Shown one piece after another: positions 60,897 through 64,000 of a DNA stretch of 64,000 nucleotides (positions are counted from its first letter, which is position 1; each line of letters starts with the position of its first letter). The DNA comes from Kluyvera sp040932435. Lineage in GTDB: Bacteria; Pseudomonadota; Gammaproteobacteria; Enterobacterales; Enterobacteriaceae. Where the stretch lies: NCBI RefSeq assembly GCF_040932435.1, contig NZ_JBFQGA010000011.1, positions 86,594 to 150,593 of the forward strand, given 5' to 3'. The position numbers and the translations under genes were made by a program. The notes beneath the pieces were generated by a model. The model was not told the DNA's origin and did not search any database. It saw only the letters and a program-made list of their open reading frames with translations.

Positions 60897-62780
60897 ATGA
60901 TTAAAAAAGTTTCGCTGCTGACGGCGTTGTCCGTCACGGCATTTTCCGGCTGGGCGCAAGACAGCAATTCAGACACGCTGGTGGTGACCGCCAACCGCTT
61001 CCAACAACCCGTCAATACCGTTCTGGCTCCTACCGACGTTGTGACGCGCGATGATATTCAGCGCTGGCAGTCGAAAGATCTCAATGATGTGATGCGCCGC
61101 TTGCCTGGGGTGGATATTTCGCAGACCGGCGGGATGGGAAGCAGCTCTTCTCTATTTATACGCGGCACCGAAGCGCGCCATGTATTGGTGTTGATCGACG
61201 GTATTCCGATGGCAAGAGCGGGTATTGGTAACGCTATCGATATTGGCCAGATTCCAGTGTCCCTAGTGCAGCGTATCGAATACATTCGCGGACCGCGTTC
61301 TGCAGTGTACGGTTCCGGGGCGATTGGTGGGGTGGTTAACATCATTACCATGAGCGACGATGAACGCGCTCAGGTCGATGCCGGGATGGGGTCGAATGGC
61401 TACCAAACCTATGACGGTGCGGTGAATAAACGCTTTGGTGACACGATGGTGACTGCGGCAGGAGCTTACCAGACGACCAAAGGTTTTAACGTCAAACCTG
61501 ATTCTCCTTACAGCGGCGATAGCGACCGCGATGGTTATCGCAACAAATTGTTCTGGGGCGCCGTACAGCACAAGTTCGATGATAGCTTCTCGGGATTCTT
61601 CCGTGGCTATGGATACACGGCAAACAACGATTACGATCAGGATACAAAATATGGCTCTCCTGAAGGTAATGATGAAGGGCAGAACTATAACCAATCCTGG
61701 GACACAGGGCTTCGCTATAACTCTGGCATCTATTCCACTCAGCTTATCGCCAACTATCAGCACCTTAAAGACTATAACTACAGCAGCAATCTAGGTCGCT
61801 ATGCGGGCCAAGCCACGCTGGATGATATGGAACAGCGTTATATCCAGTGGGGTAACAACATTGAGGTTGGACACGGCGCGATTAGCGGTGGCGTTGACTG
61901 GAAGCAGGAAAAGCTGGTTTCCGGCAGCACGACAAAAACTGATGCCTATAAACGTGATACGACGGGCCTTTACCTGACCGGGCAGCAGCAGATTGATTCC
62001 ATTACGCTGGAAGCATCGGGCCGTGAGGATCATGATGAGCAGTTTGGCTGGCACGGAACTTGGCAAACAGCTGCGGGTTGGGAATTTATTGATGGTTACC
62101 GCGCAACGCTTTCTTATGGCACCGGCTTCCTAGCACCCTCTTTGGGGCAGCAGTATGGTGCGGCGCGTTATGCATATGGAAGCAACCGAGGCATCATTGC
62201 CAACCCGAATCTGCAACCTGAAGAATCTAAACAGTGGGAAGCCGGAATTGACGGGATTACGGGGCCGTTGGATTGGAGGCTCTCTGCGTACCACTATGAA
62301 ATTCAAAACCTGATTGATTATAAAAGCTCGAGCCAATACAGCCAGTACGTCAACGTGAAATCGGCCACCATTAAAGGCTTGGAGTGGACGGGGAACATCA
62401 CGACTGGCCCGGTAGAGCACCACCTGACTCTGCAATATGTTGATCCGCGTGATGATGAAACCAATCAGGTTCTTGCTCGCCGTGCGAAACAGCAGGTGAA
62501 GTATGAGGTAACTGGGCAGGTTTACGATCTTGGCTGGAATATCGCTTACCAATATTTGGGGCAGCGCTATGATAACGATTATGACGAGACAACAAATACC
62601 TCTAGTCGAGTTAGAGTGGGCGGTGTGAGCCTGTGGGATATCGGATTGTCATATCCAGTCACCTCACACCTGACAGTTCGTGGTAAAATCGCCAACCTGT
62701 TCGATAAAGATTACGAGACAGCATATGGCTACCCAACTGCAGGACGGGAATACACCTTGTCTGGCAGCTACACCTTCTAA
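60897..62780 (+). CDS. btuB: TonB-dependent vitamin B12 outer-membrane receptor BtuB
   Basis: 627 residues from the ATG at 60897 (MIKKVSLLTALSVTAFSGWA), the E. coli-type start and signal peptide, cleaved before QD. TonB box DTLVVTA near the mature N-terminus, then plug domain and a 22-strand barrel ending REYTLSGSYTF. The plug and C-terminal third agree well with E. coli BtuB (614), while several barrel loops (precursor residues about 150-230 and 330-420) are longer and different, as expected for phage- and colicin-exposed loops. It overlaps murI by 56 bases. Confidence 0.96.
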   Translation: MIKKVSLLTALSVTAFSGWAQDSNSDTLVVTANRFQQPVNTVLAPTDVVTRDDIQRWQSKDLNDVMRRLPGVDISQTGGMGSSSSLFIRGTEARHVLVLIDGIPMARAGIGNAIDIGQIPVSLVQRIEYIRGPRSAVYGSGAIGGVVNIITMSDDERAQVDAGMGSNGYQTYDGAVNKRFGDTMVTAAGAYQTTKGFNVKPDSPYSGDSDRDGYRNKLFWGAVQHKFDDSFSGFFRGYGYTANNDYDQDTKYGSPEGNDEGQNYNQSWDTGLRYNSGIYSTQLIANYQHLKDYNYSSNLGRYAGQATLDDMEQRYIQWGNNIEVGHGAISGGVDWKQEKLVSGSTTKTDAYKRDTTGLYLTGQQQIDSITLEASGREDHDEQFGWHGTWQTAAGWEFIDGYRATLSYGTGFLAPSLGQQYGAARYAYGSNRGIIANPNLQPEESKQWEAGIDGITGPLDWRLSAYHYEIQNLIDYKSSSQYSQYVNVKSATIKGLEWTGNITTGPVEHHLTLQYVDPRDDETNQVLARRAKQQVKYEVTGQVYDLGWNIAYQYLGQRYDNDYDETTNTSSRVRVGGVSLWDIGLSYPVTSHLTVRGKIANLFDKDYETAYGYPTAGREYTLSGSYTF

Positions 62781-63582
62781 ACCACGTCCCACCGTCCTGG
62801 TCTTTGACTCCGGGGTTGGTGGGCTGTCGGTCTACGATGAGGTCCGGCACCTTCTGCCGGATCTTCATTACATCTACGCTTTCGATAACGTGGCTTTCCC
62901 TTATGGGGAGAAGAGCGAAGAGTTTATCGTTGAACGCGTCCTCGAGATTGTCACTGCCGTACAGCAACGCTATCCACTAGCGCTCGCGGTTATCGCCTGT
63001 AACACGGCGAGCACAGTGTCGCTCCCCGCGCTGCGAGAGAAGTTTGCTTTCCCGGTTGTAGGCGTCGTGCCTGCAATTAAGCCGGCGGCACGCCTGTCTG
63101 CCAACCGTGTCATTGGGCTACTGGCAACGCGGGGCACGGTAAAGCGTTCTTATACTCATGAGCTCATTGCACGCTTTGCCGATGAATGCCGGATTGAGAT
63201 GCTTGGGTCCGCAGAGTTAGTTGAGCTGGCAGAAGCGAAGCTGCACGGTGAGCCCGTTCCGCTCGAAGAGCTGCGCCGTATTCTACGTCCGTGGCTGCGT
63301 ATGCAGGAGCCGCCAGATACCGTTGTTCTCGGTTGCACCCATTTCCCTCTATTACAAGAGGAACTGTTGCAGGTGCTTCCGGAAGGTACGCGGCTGATCG
63401 ACTCCGGTGCTGCAATCGCGCGTCGAACTGCTTGGTTATTGGAACATGAAGCGCCGGATGCGAAATCTAGCGATGCCAATCTGGCCTACTGTATGGCGTT
63501 AACGACTGAAACTGAGCAACTTTTACCCGTTTTACAGCGTTATGGCTTTGAAACGCTCGAAAAACTGCCTGTTTCAGGCTGA
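62725..63582 (+). CDS. murI: Glutamate racemase
   Basis: 285 residues from the ATG at 62725 (MATQLQDGNTPCLAATPSKP), the E. coli start and length, which lies inside the 3' end of btuB. Supplies D-glutamate for peptidoglycan. Catalytic Cys92 (ACNTAST) and Cys204 (GCTHFP), with FDSGVGGLSVYDEV at the N-terminus. The enterobacterial N-terminal extension for UDP-MurNAc-Ala activation is present. Confidence 0.99.
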   Translation: MATQLQDGNTPCLAATPSKPRPTVLVFDSGVGGLSVYDEVRHLLPDLHYIYAFDNVAFPYGEKSEEFIVERVLEIVTAVQQRYPLALAVIACNTASTVSLPALREKFAFPVVGVVPAIKPAARLSANRVIGLLATRGTVKRSYTHELIARFADECRIEMLGSAELVELAEAKLHGEPVPLEELRRILRPWLRMQEPPDTVVLGCTHFPLLQEELLQVLPEGTRLIDSGAAIARRTAWLLEHEAPDAKSSDANLAYCMALTTETEQLLPVLQRYGFETLEKLPVSG

Positions 63583-63607
63583 TTTGAGCAAAAAAGAGAC
63601 GGTTGAA

Positions 63608-63655
63608 AAGTTTTTTTAAAACAGGGCTTGTCAACGTCTCAGAACTCCCTATAAT
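63608..63655 (+). promoter_or_regulatory. rrn P1 promoter with UP element
   Basis: -35 TTGTCA (63628-63633), 16-bp spacer, -10 TATAAT (63650-63655) followed by a GC-rich discriminator GCGCC. The A/T tract AAAAGTTTTTTTAAAA just upstream of -35 is a typical UP element. The E. coli rrnB P1 layout. Confidence 0.9.
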
Positions 63656-63747
63656 GCGCCTCCACTGACACGGAACAACGGATTACAAGCCGCCGGGTCA
63701 GCGAGGTTCTCAAGGGAACTTCAGCAGAGAAAAGCGAAATTAAATGC

Positions 63748-63775
63748 TTGACTCTGAAGCGGGAAAGCGTAATAT
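63748..63775 (+). promoter_or_regulatory. rrn P2 promoter
   Basis: -35 TTGACT (63748-63753), 16-bp spacer, -10 TAATAT (63770-63775), about 120 bases after P1. Confidence 0.82.
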
Positions 63776-63817
63776 GCACATCCCGCGCCGCTGACAAAAG
63801 CGAAAGCGAAGCGGCAC

Positions 63818-63829
63818 TGCTCTTTAACA
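63818..63829 (+). promoter_or_regulatory. rrn antitermination boxA
   Basis: TGCTCTTTAACA matches the rrn leader boxA bound by NusB/NusE. Confidence 0.88.
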
Positions 63830-63967
63830 ATTTATCAGACAATCTGTGTGGGCACTCGAAGATACGGATTCTTAAACGTCGCAAGACGCTAAATGAATAC
63901 CAAGTCTCAACGAGTGAACATACGTAATTCATTACGAAGTTTAATTCATTGAGCATCAAACACTTTT

Positions 63968-64000
63968 AAATTGAAGAGTTTGATCATGGCTCAGATTGAA
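63968..64000 (+). rRNA. rrsB: 16S ribosomal RNA, 5' end (cut by window)
   Basis: AAATTGAAGAGTTTGATCAT followed by GGCTCAGATTGAA is the conserved 16S 5' end. Position after murI corresponds to rrnB in E. coli. Confidence 0.97.

Noticed and set aside
62725..62780. Overlap of btuB and murI as an anomaly
   Set aside because: The same overlap is present in E. coli, so it is conserved, not a mis-assembly.

Overview
The window is a chromosomal segment of a Gram-negative enterobacterium (family Enterobacteriaceae, in the Enterobacter/Citrobacter/Lelliottia range rather than Escherichia coli itself). Most of the region from 11 kb to the end has the E. coli gene order fieF-pfkA ... rraA-menA-hslUV-ftsN-cytR-priA-rpmE-metJBL ... 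metF ... katG-gldA-fsaB-ptsA-frw-yijO-ppc-argECBH-oxyR-sthA-fabR-yijD-trmA-btuB-murI-rrn, with proteins of the same length and very similar sequence. Genus cannot be fixed from 33 bases of 16S rRNA.

Region 1 (1 to about 10.99 kb) is the right end of a P2-like prophage: tail genes I, H and G, a Gin/Hin-type invertible tail-fibre cassette with its (frameshifted) DNA invertase, the tail block FI-FII-E/E'-T-U, then D, ogr and a probable attR next to fieF. The FI-to-U block lies on the opposite strand from I/H/G and D/ogr, unlike P2, so the prophage looks internally inverted. One TGT-N12-ACA Ogr-type box sits between the now divergent FI and D genes.

Region 2 (11 to 25.9 kb) is core chromosome. 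pfkA is directly followed by convergent rraA, so the block sbp-cdh-tpiA ... glpFKX-zapB found there in E. coli is not at this locus.

Region 3 (25.9 to about 35.8 kb) is an accessory island between metL and metF. It holds a carboxymuconolactone-decarboxylase-like gene with a divergent LysR regulator, a decayed second copy of the metL 3' end, a catabolic operon (glucose-family PTS IIBC, RpiB/AlsI-like isomerase, AlsE-like epimerase, AT-rich GH1 6-phospho-beta-glycosidase) with a divergent AlsR-like RpiR regulator, and a MalX-like PTS with a MalI-like repressor. The operon looks like a PTS route for a beta-D-alloside or D-allose: phosphorylating uptake, hydrolysis, then allose-6-P to allulose-6-P to fructose-6-P. 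In the GH1 enzyme the conserved SH(Y/F)EMP histidine, which contacts the sugar 3-hydroxyl in this family, is lysine; this fits a C3-epimeric sugar but does not prove it.

Region 4 (36 to 64 kb) is core again: metF with MetJ boxes, yijE before katG (reverse of E. coli order), glycerol dehydrogenase/transaldolase-like/Frw PTS genes (without pflDC), ppc, arginine genes with ARG boxes, oxyR with the divergent OxyS RNA, sthA, fabR-yijD, trmA, btuB with a cobalamin riboswitch, murI, and the promoters and first 33 bases of an rrn operon. REP elements are scattered between core genes. No CRISPR array, tRNA gene or insertion sequence was seen.
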